23,439 nt of DNA, from NCBI GenBank assembly GCA_964455975.1, contig CAYVYP010000019.1:1-23439 (forward strand), in the 5' to 3' direction. A program made the position numbers and the translations under genes. Below the pieces are notes generated by a model that was not told where the DNA came from, searched no databases, and saw nothing but the letters and a program-made list of their open reading frames with translations. Origin of the DNA: JAETTH01 sp964455975 (GTDB lineage Bacteria; Bacillota; Clostridia; TANB77; CAG-508). This document shows positions 16,666 to 23,439 of the stretch, in pieces (positions within the stretch are counted from its first letter, which is position 1; each line of letters starts with the position of its first letter).

Positions 16666-16676
16666 CAATAATACAT

Positions 16677-16702
16677 AAAAAAAGAGCGTAAGCTCTTTTT
16701 TT
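16677..16702. terminator. Bidirectional terminator between ferredoxin and porB
   Basis: Stem AAAAAAGAGC / GCTCTTTTTT (16678-16687 with 16692-16701), GTAA loop. A- and T-runs on either side let it serve both converging genes; it ends 2 bases before the porB stop. Confidence 0.93.
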
Positions 16703-16703
16703 A

Positions 16704-17657
16704 TTATTCTTTATTACTTATTGATTCTAAATCTAATAATTCTTGCCATCTTGAATCTACTTCTTTTTGAAATTCTTCTATCATCCATTCATTACCAGGA
16801 TTAAACATATGTTTAAATCTTTTTTGTGGTTTTAAAAATTCTTCTATTGGAAGTTTATTTTTTGGTTTGTAATTAATTACATATTTTCCATCTATAACTT
16901 CATATAAAGGCCAATAACAAGTTTCTACAGCAAGTTTATTAATTTGCTGTAACATGTCTGTAGGATATCCCCATCCTCTAGGACATGGAGCAAAAACATT
17001 TAAAAATGCTGGTCCTTTAGTATAAATTGCTTTTTCAGATTTTTCATATAAATCTTTGAAATTATTTATTCCAACACTTTGAGCAACATATGGAATATGA
17101 TGTCCAACCATTATTTTTGCTAAATCTTTTCTTGGTTGTAATTTACCAGGAAGAACTGAACCTACTGGTGATGTTGTTGTATCTGCAAATTTTGGTGTTG
17201 CAGATGAACGTTGGATTCCAGTATTCATATATGCACCATTATCATAACATACATATACCATATCATGTCCTCTTTCCATAGCTCCAGATAAACTTTGAAG
17301 ACCTATGTCATAAGTTCCACCATCTCCACCAAAAGCGATAAATTTTGTATTTTTATCTTTAGGTAACTTACCTTGTTTTTTTAAAGAATTATATGCAGCT
17401 TCCACTCCAGATAAAGTAGCACCAGCACATTCAAATGCAGTGTGAATAAAAGAATCTGTCCAAGCTGTATATGGATAAATAAAAGTTGAAACTTCCATAC
17501 AACCAGTTGCACCAGCAACAACAGCATGATCATCTTCATGTAATGCACGAAGAATCATTCTAGCAGCAGGAGGTGCTCCACAACCAGCACACATTCTATG
17601 TCCAGCTGTAAAACGAGAAGGTTTATTTACTATTACTTCTTTTAAATTGTATGCCAT
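16704..17657 (-). CDS. porB: Pyruvate (2-oxoacid):ferredoxin oxidoreductase, beta subunit
   Basis: Thiamine-diphosphate-binding subunit, 317 aa, of the four-subunit enzyme converting pyruvate and CoA to acetyl-CoA, CO2 and reduced ferredoxin. Cluster cysteines C23 and C26 (MCAGCGAPPA), C53 and C225 (APCPRGW) are in family positions. The ThDP/Mg motif begins GDGGTYDIG (111-119) and ends near CYDNGAYMNTG. ATG after an AGGAGG-type site in the 1-base gap region following porA. It is the last gene of porGDAB. The set resembles pyruvate enzymes most; 2-oxoisovalerate or oxobutyrate specificity cannot be excluded from sequence alone. Confidence 0.9.
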   Translation of the reverse strand: MAYNLKEVIVNKPSRFTAGHRMCAGCGAPPAARMILRALHEDDHAVVAGATGCMEVSTFIYPYTAWTDSFIHTAFECAGATLSGVEAAYNSLKKQGKLPKDKNTKFIAFGGDGGTYDIGLQSLSGAMERGHDMVYVCYDNGAYMNTGIQRSSATPKFADTTTSPVGSVLPGKLQPRKDLAKIMVGHHIPYVAQSVGINNFKDLYEKSEKAIYTKGPAFLNVFAPCPRGWGYPTDMLQQINKLAVETCYWPLYEVIDGKYVINYKPKNKLPIEEFLKPQKRFKHMFNPGNEWMIEEFQKEVDSRWQELLDLESISNKE

Positions 17658-17658
17658 A

Positions 17659-18849
17659 TTATTTTTCCTCCTTTCTTAATCCTAAATATCTATATGGATT
17701 ATCTATATTTTGTGTTTTTACAATTTCTTCTAAATCTTTATATACAGATTCAATATCTGCAGCAGTTGTATCACGTCCACCAATACCATAAATATAATTT
17801 ACACATGGTACTTGTTTTTTATTAACATATAAGCTAGAAGTTACATCTTCAAATAATGCTCCACCAGCAGCATTTAAAGAGTCTGCTTTATCTAATATTG
17901 CAACAGCTTTAACATTTTCTAAAGCATTGGCAATTTCTTCAGCAGGGAAAGGTCTAAACATACGAATTTTTAAAAGTCCTGCTTTAATCCCTTTATTTCG
18001 TAATTCATCTACAACGTATTTTGTTGTTCCTGCTGTTGAATTCATACAAACTATAGCTATATCTGCATCTTGTAATTTATATTCTTCAAAGAAAGAATAT
18101 TTTCTTCCTGTTAATTTTTCAAATTCACAAGAAACTTCTTTTATAACATTTTTAGCATTTTTCATAGCTATTGCTTGTTGAGCTTTATGTTCAAATAAAT
18201 ATGCTTGTAAATCAAGGGGTCCTATAGCAATAGGCTCTTTATCATTTAATAAATAATGTTCAGGATGATATTTACCTACAAAAGATTTAACTTTTTCATC
18301 TTCTAAAAGTTCTATATTTTCTATAGAGTGAGATGTTATAAATCCATCTTGGCATACCATTAAAGGAAGCATTACATCTTTATGTTCAGATATTTTATGA
18401 GCCATAAGTAAATTATCATATGCCTCTTGATTGTTTTCAGAAAATAGCATTATCCAACCACTATCACGCACACCCATTGCATCTGAATGATCACAGTGAA
18501 TATTAAGTGGTCCAGAAACAGCTCTATTTACTAAAGACATAACAATTGGTAATCTTAAACTAGATGCAATATATATCATTTCCCACATAAGTGATAAACC
18601 ATTTGCAGAGGTTGCAGTCATTGCTCTACTACCTGCAGCTTCAGCTCCAATACAAGCACTCATTGCACTATGTTCACTTTCAACTGCAACAAATTCTGTA
18701 TCAACAGTTCCATTACTTACAAAAGTAGAAAAATACTGTGGTATTTCTGTTGAAGGAGTTATTGGAAATGCAGCAACAACATCAGGGTTTATTTGTTTCA
18801 TTGCAATTGCAGCAGCTTCGTTTCCACTTAAACGTTCTCTAATTCCCAT
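17659..18849 (-). CDS. porA: Pyruvate (2-oxoacid):ferredoxin oxidoreductase, alpha subunit
   Basis: 396-aa alpha subunit containing the pyrimidine-binding domain and the transketolase C-terminal-like domain. Motifs include AFPITPSTEIPQ (about 28-39), VESEHSAMSACIGAEAAGSRA (pyrimidine/ThDP side, about 55-75), and the C-terminal DxADSLNAAGGALFEDV region. It carries LPxVM (about 109-115) and IRMFRPFPAEEI typical of PorA. It begins 1 base after porD, with its ribosome site (GAGGAGGGA) inside the end of porD, so the two are translationally coupled. Same operon as porG, porD and porB. Confidence 0.92.
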   Translation of the reverse strand: MGIRERLSGNEAAAIAMKQINPDVVAAFPITPSTEIPQYFSTFVSNGTVDTEFVAVESEHSAMSACIGAEAAGSRAMTATSANGLSLMWEMIYIASSLRLPIVMSLVNRAVSGPLNIHCDHSDAMGVRDSGWIMLFSENNQEAYDNLLMAHKISEHKDVMLPLMVCQDGFITSHSIENIELLEDEKVKSFVGKYHPEHYLLNDKEPIAIGPLDLQAYLFEHKAQQAIAMKNAKNVIKEVSCEFEKLTGRKYSFFEEYKLQDADIAIVCMNSTAGTTKYVVDELRNKGIKAGLLKIRMFRPFPAEEIANALENVKAVAILDKADSLNAAGGALFEDVTSSLYVNKKQVPCVNYIYGIGGRDTTAADIESVYKDLEEIVKTQNIDNPYRYLGLRKEEK

Positions 18850-18850
18850 A

Positions 18851-19147
18851 TTAATTTCCCTCCTCTTCCATTACTATTGCTCCAAATGGGCAAACTTTAG
18901 CACATACGCCACATCCTTTACAATAATCATAATTAAAATCTTCTCTTTTTTGTTCTTTATTTACTGGTATTGCATCATCTGGGCAAACAGGCCAACATAG
19001 ACCACATTGCTTACATTTATCACTTAAGTAAATTGGTTTTATACTTCTCCAATCACCAGTTTTAAATTCTCTTGCATTTCCAGCTTCATATATATCTCCA
19101 CCAGGAGTTAATTTCTCCATAGGCGTAGATTTATTTATATTAGTCAT
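18851..19147 (-). CDS. porD: Pyruvate (2-oxoacid):ferredoxin oxidoreductase, delta (ferredoxin-like) subunit
   Basis: 98-aa iron-sulfur subunit. Cysteines C45, C48, C51, C55 and C76, C79, C82, C86 form two [4Fe-4S] motifs, passing electrons from the ThDP site to free ferredoxin. The N-terminal 40 residues (TPGGDIYEAGNA, KTGDWRSIKPIY) are typical of PorD. ATG follows AAGGAGG closely. It lies between porG and porA, as in the Thermotoga-type four-gene arrangement. Confidence 0.93.
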   Translation of the reverse strand: MTNINKSTPMEKLTPGGDIYEAGNAREFKTGDWRSIKPIYLSDKCKQCGLCWPVCPDDAIPVNKEQKREDFNYDYCKGCGVCAKVCPFGAIVMEEEGN

Positions 19148-19161
19148 ATTTTTTCCTCCTT

Positions 19162-19743
19162 CTAACTAATTTTTGTAATACTATTTAAAGCCATTTCCAA
19201 AGCTTTCATATTTCCTTCAATAACTTCTGGTTTTTTACTAAATTTATGTTTGAAAGAATCTTTCATATCTTCTAAAAATGCTTCATCAGACATAACTTTG
19301 CTTACTTTTACAATTGCAGCAAGCATTGGTGTATTAGGAAAATATTTTCCTAAAGTTTCTAAAGAAACTTTTCTTGCATCAATAGTATAAACACTACCTT
19401 TATAACCTTTTAAAACAGATTTTAAATAATCTGCACTTTTTGTTGTATTAATAACAATAGCTCCAGATTCTTTTAGTCCATCTGTTACAGGAACAGACTC
19501 TAAAAGAGTATCATCAACAACTACTACATAATCTGGGTCATAAATATTACTGTGAATTGTAATAGGCGTATCAGAAATACGATTATAAGCAGTAATAGGA
19601 GCACCCATTCTTTCAGGACCATATTCTGGGAAACCTTGAATGTATTTTCCAGTATTAAAAGCTGCATCAGCTAAAAGAAGTGAAGCAGTTTTAGCACCTT
19701 GGCCACCTCTACCATGCCATCTAATTTCTATTAAATTATTCAA
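19162..19743 (-). CDS. porG: Pyruvate (2-oxoacid):ferredoxin oxidoreductase, gamma subunit
   Basis: 193-aa gamma subunit, first gene of the operon. The hallmark WHGRGGQGAKTA (9-20) and FPEYGPERMGAP motif are present. The start is TTG (complement 19741-19743): it is set by a strong AAAGGAGGT site (complement of 19752-19760) about 8 bases upstream; no in-frame ATG fits. The C-terminal part (about 130-190) is helical. The gene is preceded by its own promoter in the divergent region. Confidence 0.92.
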   Translation of the reverse strand: MNNLIEIRWHGRGGQGAKTASLLLADAAFNTGKYIQGFPEYGPERMGAPITAYNRISDTPITIHSNIYDPDYVVVVDDTLLESVPVTDGLKESGAIVINTTKSADYLKSVLKGYKGSVYTIDARKVSLETLGKYFPNTPMLAAIVKVSKVMSDEAFLEDMKDSFKHKFSKKPEVIEGNMKALEMALNSITKIS

Positions 19744-19792
19744 TTTTAATAACCTCCTTTATATGTAAAATTAAATCTTTAAATCAATTTTA

Positions 19793-19821
19793 AGTATAGT
19801 ATTAATTAATATAGAAGTCAA
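19793..19821 (-). promoter_or_regulatory. SigA-type promoter of the por operon
   Basis: On the minus strand: TTGACT (complement of 19816-19821), 17-base spacer, TATACT (complement of 19793-19798), about 50 bases before the porG start. Confidence 0.72.
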
Positions 19822-19885
19822 GAAATTTTCTACTTAATTCAACTCATATTATATGAAATTTATTAAAATAAAATTAAAAATATTT

Positions 19886-19914
19886 TTTATTTCTATTCAC
19901 TAAAAGAGTATAAT
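19886..19914 (+). promoter_or_regulatory. Probable promoter of the GH18 gene
   Basis: Good TATAAT (19909-19914) with a weak TTTATT at 17-base spacing (19886-19891), 38 bases before the start codon. The -35 is poor, so an activator or another sigma factor is possible. Confidence 0.5.
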
Positions 19915-19952
19915 GTGATATATTAGTTTCATAAATATTTTTAAGGAGAATT

Positions 19953-21638
19953 ATGATGAAAAAAGTAAAAGAAAAAAGTAAAATAATAAGTAAATTAATT
20001 ATAATTGTTATAGCAGTAGGATTAGTAGTTTTAGCATTAAAAATGGCTCCTGATTATTTAAGAGATGATATAACAGATATGACAAATTTAATAATAAATA
20101 ATAATAATGTAACTTCTAAATTACAAAAAGAAGGAAATGAAGTATATATTGATGAAAAAGGAACAATTTATTTATCAATTGATGATATGAAAAACTTTTT
20201 TGATAAACATATATATCAAGACAAAACTTATAATACAATAATAACAACATCAGATACTAAAATTGCGCAAATTGGAATAGAAAAAAAAGAATTATATATA
20301 AATAGTTCAAAAGTATCTACAAACAGTGGAGTAATAAAAAAAGATGATAAATTTTATATACCAATTTCAGAACTTACAAAAGTATATAATATAGAAATAA
20401 AGCATATAGAAAATACAAATATTGTAATAATAGATTCATTAGACAGAAGCTTAACAACAATGTCAAGTTCTAAAAATAATAGTGTAAAGTATAAAGCAAA
20501 AACATTTTCAAGAACAGTAGATAAAATAGGAAAAGGTGAGAGTGTAAATTATATATCTGAAACAAATGACGGTTGGGTAAAAATTAGAACAAAAAATGGA
20601 ATTATAGGATATGTAAAAAAAGATTCATTAACAAATGAAACAAAAATAAGAGAAGAAATGGTAGCAAAAAAACAAATAGAAGGTAAAGTAAGTTTAGTTT
20701 GGGATTATTTTTCAGAATATGCATCAGCACCTACAAGAACAGAAAAAATTGAAGGAATAAATGTAGTTTCACCAACATTTTATACATTAACTAAATTAGG
20801 AGAAGGAAAATTAGATGAAAATATTGGTTCTGCTGGACAAGCATATATAAATTGGGCACATACAAATGGCTATAAAGTTTGGGCAATGGTTTCAAATAAT
20901 TCATATATGGAAACAACTTCAACTATTATGAATGATTATAAATTAAGAGAAAAATTAATAAATAATATAGTAAATACTGCAGTCAAAAATGGATTAGATG
21001 GAATAAATATAGATTTTGAAAATATGTATTCTAAAGATAAAAATTTATATTCAAGATTTATTATTGAACTTGCACCAAGACTTAAAGAATGTGGAATTGT
21101 ATTATCAGTAGATGTAACAGCACCAGATGGTTCAGATACATGGTCACTTTGTTTTGATAGAAACACAATTGCAGATGTAGCAGATTATATAATGTTTATG
21201 GCATATGACCAACACGGAGATAGTTCAAAAGAAGCTGGAACAGTAGCAGGACATGACTGGACAGAAGTGAATATTAAAAAGTTTTTAGGACAAGAGGGAG
21301 TTTCTAAAGATAAAATAATTTTAGGAATGCCATTTTACACAAGAACTTGGTGGAAAGAAAACGGAAAAGCAAAAAGTACAACAGTTGCTATGAAAAATGT
21401 AAATACAGTAGTTCCAGTAGGTACACAAAAAACTTGGAATGATGATGTAAAACAAAATTATGTTAAATATACTAAAAATGGAAGAGAATATGAGATGTGG
21501 ATTGAAGATATAGATTCTATAAAAGCAAAACTTTCATTAATAGATACATATGAATTAGTAGGTGCTTGCTATTGGCAATATGGACAAGAAGATAAAGAGG
21601 TTTGGAGCATTATATCTGAAAGTTTAAATATAAAATAA
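19953..21638 (+). CDS. Membrane-anchored GH18 glycoside hydrolase with SH3 and Cu-amine-oxidase-like domains
   Basis: 561-aa protein. Residues about 11-31 are an uncleaved signal anchor, so the rest is outside. Residues about 55-165 resemble the copper amine oxidase N-terminal-like fold common in clostridial surface enzymes. About 178-228 is a bacterial SH3 domain (GKGESVNYISETNDGWVKI, GIIGYVKKD). About 243-558 is a GH18 barrel with DGINIDFEN (D349, D354, catalytic E356), MAYDQHG and GACYWQYGQED. It is close to the SleL/YaaH/YdhD group that acts on peptidoglycan or spore cortex N-acetylglucosamine bonds, so a wall hydrolase is likelier than a chitinase. ATG 4 bases after AAGGAG. No LysM repeats, unlike SleL. 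The promoter lies in the region shared with the divergent por operon. Confidence 0.88.
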   Translation: MMKKVKEKSKIISKLIIIVIAVGLVVLALKMAPDYLRDDITDMTNLIINNNNVTSKLQKEGNEVYIDEKGTIYLSIDDMKNFFDKHIYQDKTYNTIITTSDTKIAQIGIEKKELYINSSKVSTNSGVIKKDDKFYIPISELTKVYNIEIKHIENTNIVIIDSLDRSLTTMSSSKNNSVKYKAKTFSRTVDKIGKGESVNYISETNDGWVKIRTKNGIIGYVKKDSLTNETKIREEMVAKKQIEGKVSLVWDYFSEYASAPTRTEKIEGINVVSPTFYTLTKLGEGKLDENIGSAGQAYINWAHTNGYKVWAMVSNNSYMETTSTIMNDYKLREKLINNIVNTAVKNGLDGINIDFENMYSKDKNLYSRFIIELAPRLKECGIVLSVDVTAPDGSDTWSLCFDRNTIADVADYIMFMAYDQHGDSSKEAGTVAGHDWTEVNIKKFLGQEGVSKDKIILGMPFYTRTWWKENGKAKSTTVAMKNVNTVVPVGTQKTWNDDVKQNYVKYTKNGREYEMWIEDIDSIKAKLSLIDTYELVGACYWQYGQEDKEVWSIISESLNIK

Positions 21639-21665
21639 ATTTAATATAAAAGTAATAATAGTAAA

Positions 21666-21714
21666 AATCACCTAATATAATATAAAAATTTGTATTATAG
21701 ATAGGTGGTTTTTT
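21666..21714 (+). promoter_or_regulatory. Attenuator-like hairpin whose arm is the ribosome site of the next gene
   Basis: AATCACCTA (21666-21674) pairs with TAGGTGGTT (21702-21710, one G-U) and an inner 7-bp stem extends it (21676-21682 with 21693-21699). A run of T (21709-21714) follows directly, then ATG. The hairpin can end transcription of the GH18 gene, and the same arm (AGGTGG) is the ribosome site of the following gene, so hairpin formation would also block its translation. Confidence 0.7.
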
Positions 21715-22653
21715 ATGAATAAAACAATATATATAAAAGAATATAGTAATGATTTAGAATTGTTAAAACAAGAGGAAAAGAAATATCCAGAGTTATTAAA
21801 AAAGCTTGTTATTATATATAGAAAATGCTTTAAAGTATTAGTAGAACAAGAATATAAATATGGAAATATTATAGTTATTCCAGTTAATAAAGAAAAAAGT
21901 ATAAATAAAAATATAGAAGAAAAAATTAAAAAAATAGTAGTAAATCAAAATATTAAAAATATAGTACTATCTAATTATTTAGAAGAATATTCAAAATTAA
22001 AAACAACTATAAAAAATGTAAATTTTTTAGATGGAAGAGAATTATTTAAAAATTTGAGTTTAAATGTAGTAGACTATATTTGCAAAATGCAAAAAGTAGA
22101 TATGAAAACTCAAGAAGTTGTATTGTTAGTAAATAAAGATAGTACAGAAAATATAAGAATAATAGAACAAATAGCAAGAAGTGTTAAAAGTGTGAAAATT
22201 GTTACAAATAATATAAAAAACTTTTCAAGATTAGAAGAATACTTATATCAAAATTTTGGAATAATGATAAGTATTACTCAAAATAAAAAGAAAAGTTTAA
22301 AAAATGCTAAAATCATATTAAATATAGATTTTTCAGAAGATGAAATAAATAAATGCGAAATAAATAGAAATTCTATTATTGTAAATTTTGAAAAAAAGAT
22401 AAAGCTAAATAGCAAATTTTTTAATGGAATAAATATAAATTATTATAGTTTAAAAGAAGATGAAGAAATTATAGATGTTTTTGATAAATGTAATTTATAT
22501 AATAGTTTTAAAAAAGAAATTCTTTTAGAAAGTCTAATGTATAATAAAGAATTTGAATTAATAAATAATAGAATAAAATTAAAAGAATTAGTAGGAAATA
22601 ATGGAAACATATTGAAAGAAGAGTATGGAAGGATTTTACAAAAAATAGCTTGA
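21715..22653 (+). CDS. Hypothetical protein, possible Rossmann-like fold
   Basis: 312 aa, not recognised. It is very rich in Lys, Ile, Asn and Glu, with no signal peptide or membrane segment, so probably cytosolic. Residues about 135-230 alternate strands and helices (VVLLVNKDSTENIRIIEQIA, VKIVTNN, GIMISITQNKKKSLKNAKIILNID), reminiscent of the nucleotide-binding half of Rossmann dehydrogenase-like proteins, but the usual GxGxxG is absent. The last 60 residues are helical. The start is fixed by the AGGTGG in the 3' arm of the hairpin immediately upstream. It lies between a GH18 gene and greA. Function cannot be stated from sequence. Confidence 0.8.
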   Translation: MNKTIYIKEYSNDLELLKQEEKKYPELLKKLVIIYRKCFKVLVEQEYKYGNIIVIPVNKEKSINKNIEEKIKKIVVNQNIKNIVLSNYLEEYSKLKTTIKNVNFLDGRELFKNLSLNVVDYICKMQKVDMKTQEVVLLVNKDSTENIRIIEQIARSVKSVKIVTNNIKNFSRLEEYLYQNFGIMISITQNKKKSLKNAKIILNIDFSEDEINKCEINRNSIIVNFEKKIKLNSKFFNGININYYSLKEDEEIIDVFDKCNLYNSFKKEILLESLMYNKEFELINNRIKLKELVGNNGNILKEEYGRILQKIA

Positions 22654-22678
22654 CAAAACAAGAAAAATGTCTTAATAT
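22650..22678 (+). promoter_or_regulatory. SigA-type promoter of greA
   Basis: Perfect TTGACA (22650-22655, overlapping the stop of the preceding gene), 17-base spacer, TAATAT (22673-22678), about 42 bases before the greA ATG. Confidence 0.7.
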
Positions 22679-22720
22679 AAGATAGTTATAAATTTTGCAG
22701 AACAAAAGGAGGAAGGCAAA

Positions 22721-23197
22721 ATGGAAGAAAAAGAAATATTACTTACACAAGAAGGATATAATAGATTAGAAAGTGAATTAGAAGATTTAAGAACAGTAAA
22801 AAGAGCTGAAATAGCAGAAAGAATAAAAATAGCATTAGGATTTGGAGATTTATCAGAAAATTCTGAATATGATGAAGCTAAAAATGCTCAAGCAGCAAAT
22901 GAAATTAAAATAGTTGAATTAGAAAACAAAGTTAGATATGCTAAAATAATAGATGAATCTGAAATAGATACTAAAACAGTTCAAGTTGGAAATATAGTAA
23001 AAGTATATGATGAAGAATTTGATGAAGAATTAGTTTATACTATTGTTGGATCAACAGAAGTAGATTTAGCTGCAAATAAAATTTCTAATGAATCACCAAT
23101 AGGAAGTGCACTATTAGGAGCTAAAAAAAATCAAACAGTAGAAGCTCAAACACCAGGTGGAGTAATAAAATTAAAAATATTATCAATAACAAAATAA
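22721..23197 (+). CDS. greA: Transcription elongation factor GreA
   Basis: 158 aa, the usual length. It rescues backtracked RNA polymerase by stimulating transcript cleavage. The N-terminal coiled coil (about 1-77) carries the acidic tip in GFGDLSENSEYDEAK (D43, E46), which reaches the polymerase active site; the C-terminal FKBP-like domain (about 84-158) contains SPIGSALLGAKKNQTVEAQTPGG. ATG 8 bases after AAAGGAGG (22705-22712). Commonly sits near lysS in Firmicutes, but here a recombinase gene lies downstream on the other strand instead, pointing to an insertion or element boundary. Confidence 0.96.
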   Translation: MEEKEILLTQEGYNRLESELEDLRTVKRAEIAERIKIALGFGDLSENSEYDEAKNAQAANEIKIVELENKVRYAKIIDESEIDTKTVQVGNIVKVYDEEFDEELVYTIVGSTEVDLAANKISNESPIGSALLGAKKNQTVEAQTPGGVIKLKILSITK

Positions 23198-23243
23198 AAA
23201 ATCGCCAAAAGGGAGAATTCCTTAGGGATTAGTTAATTTTTAT

Positions 23244-23283
23244 AAAAAAGACATAACTTAAAATATGAGTTATGCCTTTTTTT
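23244..23283. terminator. Bidirectional terminator between greA and the recombinase gene
   Basis: Stem AAAAAAG-A-CATAACT / AGTTATG-C-CTTTTTT with one A-C mismatch (23244-23258 with 23268-23282) and flanking A/T runs. It overlaps the stop codon of the minus-strand gene. Confidence 0.82.
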
Positions 23284-23439
23284 GTTGTTCTTTTTCTGGT
23301 AATTTTATTTCACCAATAAAGTTAAATACTATTTTTATTTTCTTTGTTTTTCTGCTTTGAGTTTCATCCACATTGTATACATACACTTTTTCAATAAATG
23401 TTCTTATTATTTCTGCATCTAATTTGGTAATATTGGTAT
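23270..23439 (-). CDS. C-terminal end of a large serine recombinase (partial)
   Basis: The last 55 codons are in the window; the gene continues past the right edge. The translation ITKLDAEIIRTFIEKVYVY...KKIKIVFNFIGEI matches the C-terminal region (DUF4368-type) of large serine site-specific recombinases carried by clostridial conjugative transposons and prophages. The last residues are LPEKEQQKKA, then TAA (complement 23270-23272). It probably catalyses excision and integration of a mobile element lying to the right of greA. The catalytic N-terminal domain is out of view, so intactness cannot be judged. Confidence 0.75.
   Translation of the reverse strand, partial: TNITKLDAEIIRTFIEKVYVYNVDETQSRKTKKIKIVFNFIGEIKLPEKEQQKKA

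Noticed and set aside
16491..16676. Minus-strand open frame over the ferredoxin region
   Set aside because: It is the shadow of the 56-aa ferredoxin on the plus strand, whose cysteine motifs and ribosome site are clear.
1..23439. CRISPR array, tRNA or rRNA genes
   Set aside because: No regularly spaced direct repeats, cloverleaf-like segments or rRNA-like conserved stretches were seen in the gaps.

Overview
The window comes from a very AT-rich, low-GC Gram-positive anaerobe, most likely an uncultured gut-type Clostridia lineage. The evidence is A/T-ending codons, strong AGGAGG-type ribosome sites, TTG/GTG starts, a ferredoxin-linked 2-oxoacid oxidoreductase operon, a CwlD-type spore amidase, a WalRK-like two-component system and the holB-ricT gene pair. 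TGG encodes Trp and TGA is used as a stop, so this is not a Mollicutes code.

Layout. 1-2031: 3' part of a large repeat-built surface protein with a C-terminal DUF4214-like region, closed by a terminator. 2127-2848: CwlD-like amidase. 3018-11192: giant cyclic beta-1,2-glucan synthase-like enzyme (GT84, glycoamylase-like and GH94 modules; 2722 aa when reconstructed). 11296-13572: WalR-like regulator and WalK-like kinase with an intercistronic terminator. 13573-13989: gene-free, with a GC-rich inverted-repeat element and a promoter. 13990-16456: signal peptidase I, holB and ricT, packed like an operon. 16495-16665: small 2[4Fe-4S] ferredoxin, convergent with a minus-strand porGDAB operon (19743-16704). 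19953-22653: a membrane-anchored GH18 protein and an unknown protein behind an attenuator-like hairpin. 22721-23197: greA. 23270-23439: C-terminal end of a large serine recombinase on the minus strand, so a mobile element probably starts at the right edge.

The main observation is a recoding signature. The amidase gene is broken into frames at 2 points and the glucan synthase gene at 6. All eight breaks have the same form: an in-frame CGG codon after which reading must move forward by one base. If CGGN is read as one four-base glycine codon, or if the C is skipped so that GGN is read, both genes become single full-length family members (239 and 2722 aa), with conserved Gly residues restored (GHGG in the amidase, GFRDQLQD in the GH94 module). 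Reading every gene in the window, I found no other in-frame CGG: all eight in-frame CGGs are shift points and all eight shift points are CGG. Random decay would not do this. The live explanations are a genome-wide +1 decoding of CGG (frameshifting or quadruplet-reading tRNA) or a systematic sequencing/assembly artefact.

The remaining genes (cell-envelope signalling, secretion, replication, pyruvate metabolism, transcription elongation) read normally and carry no CGG codon.
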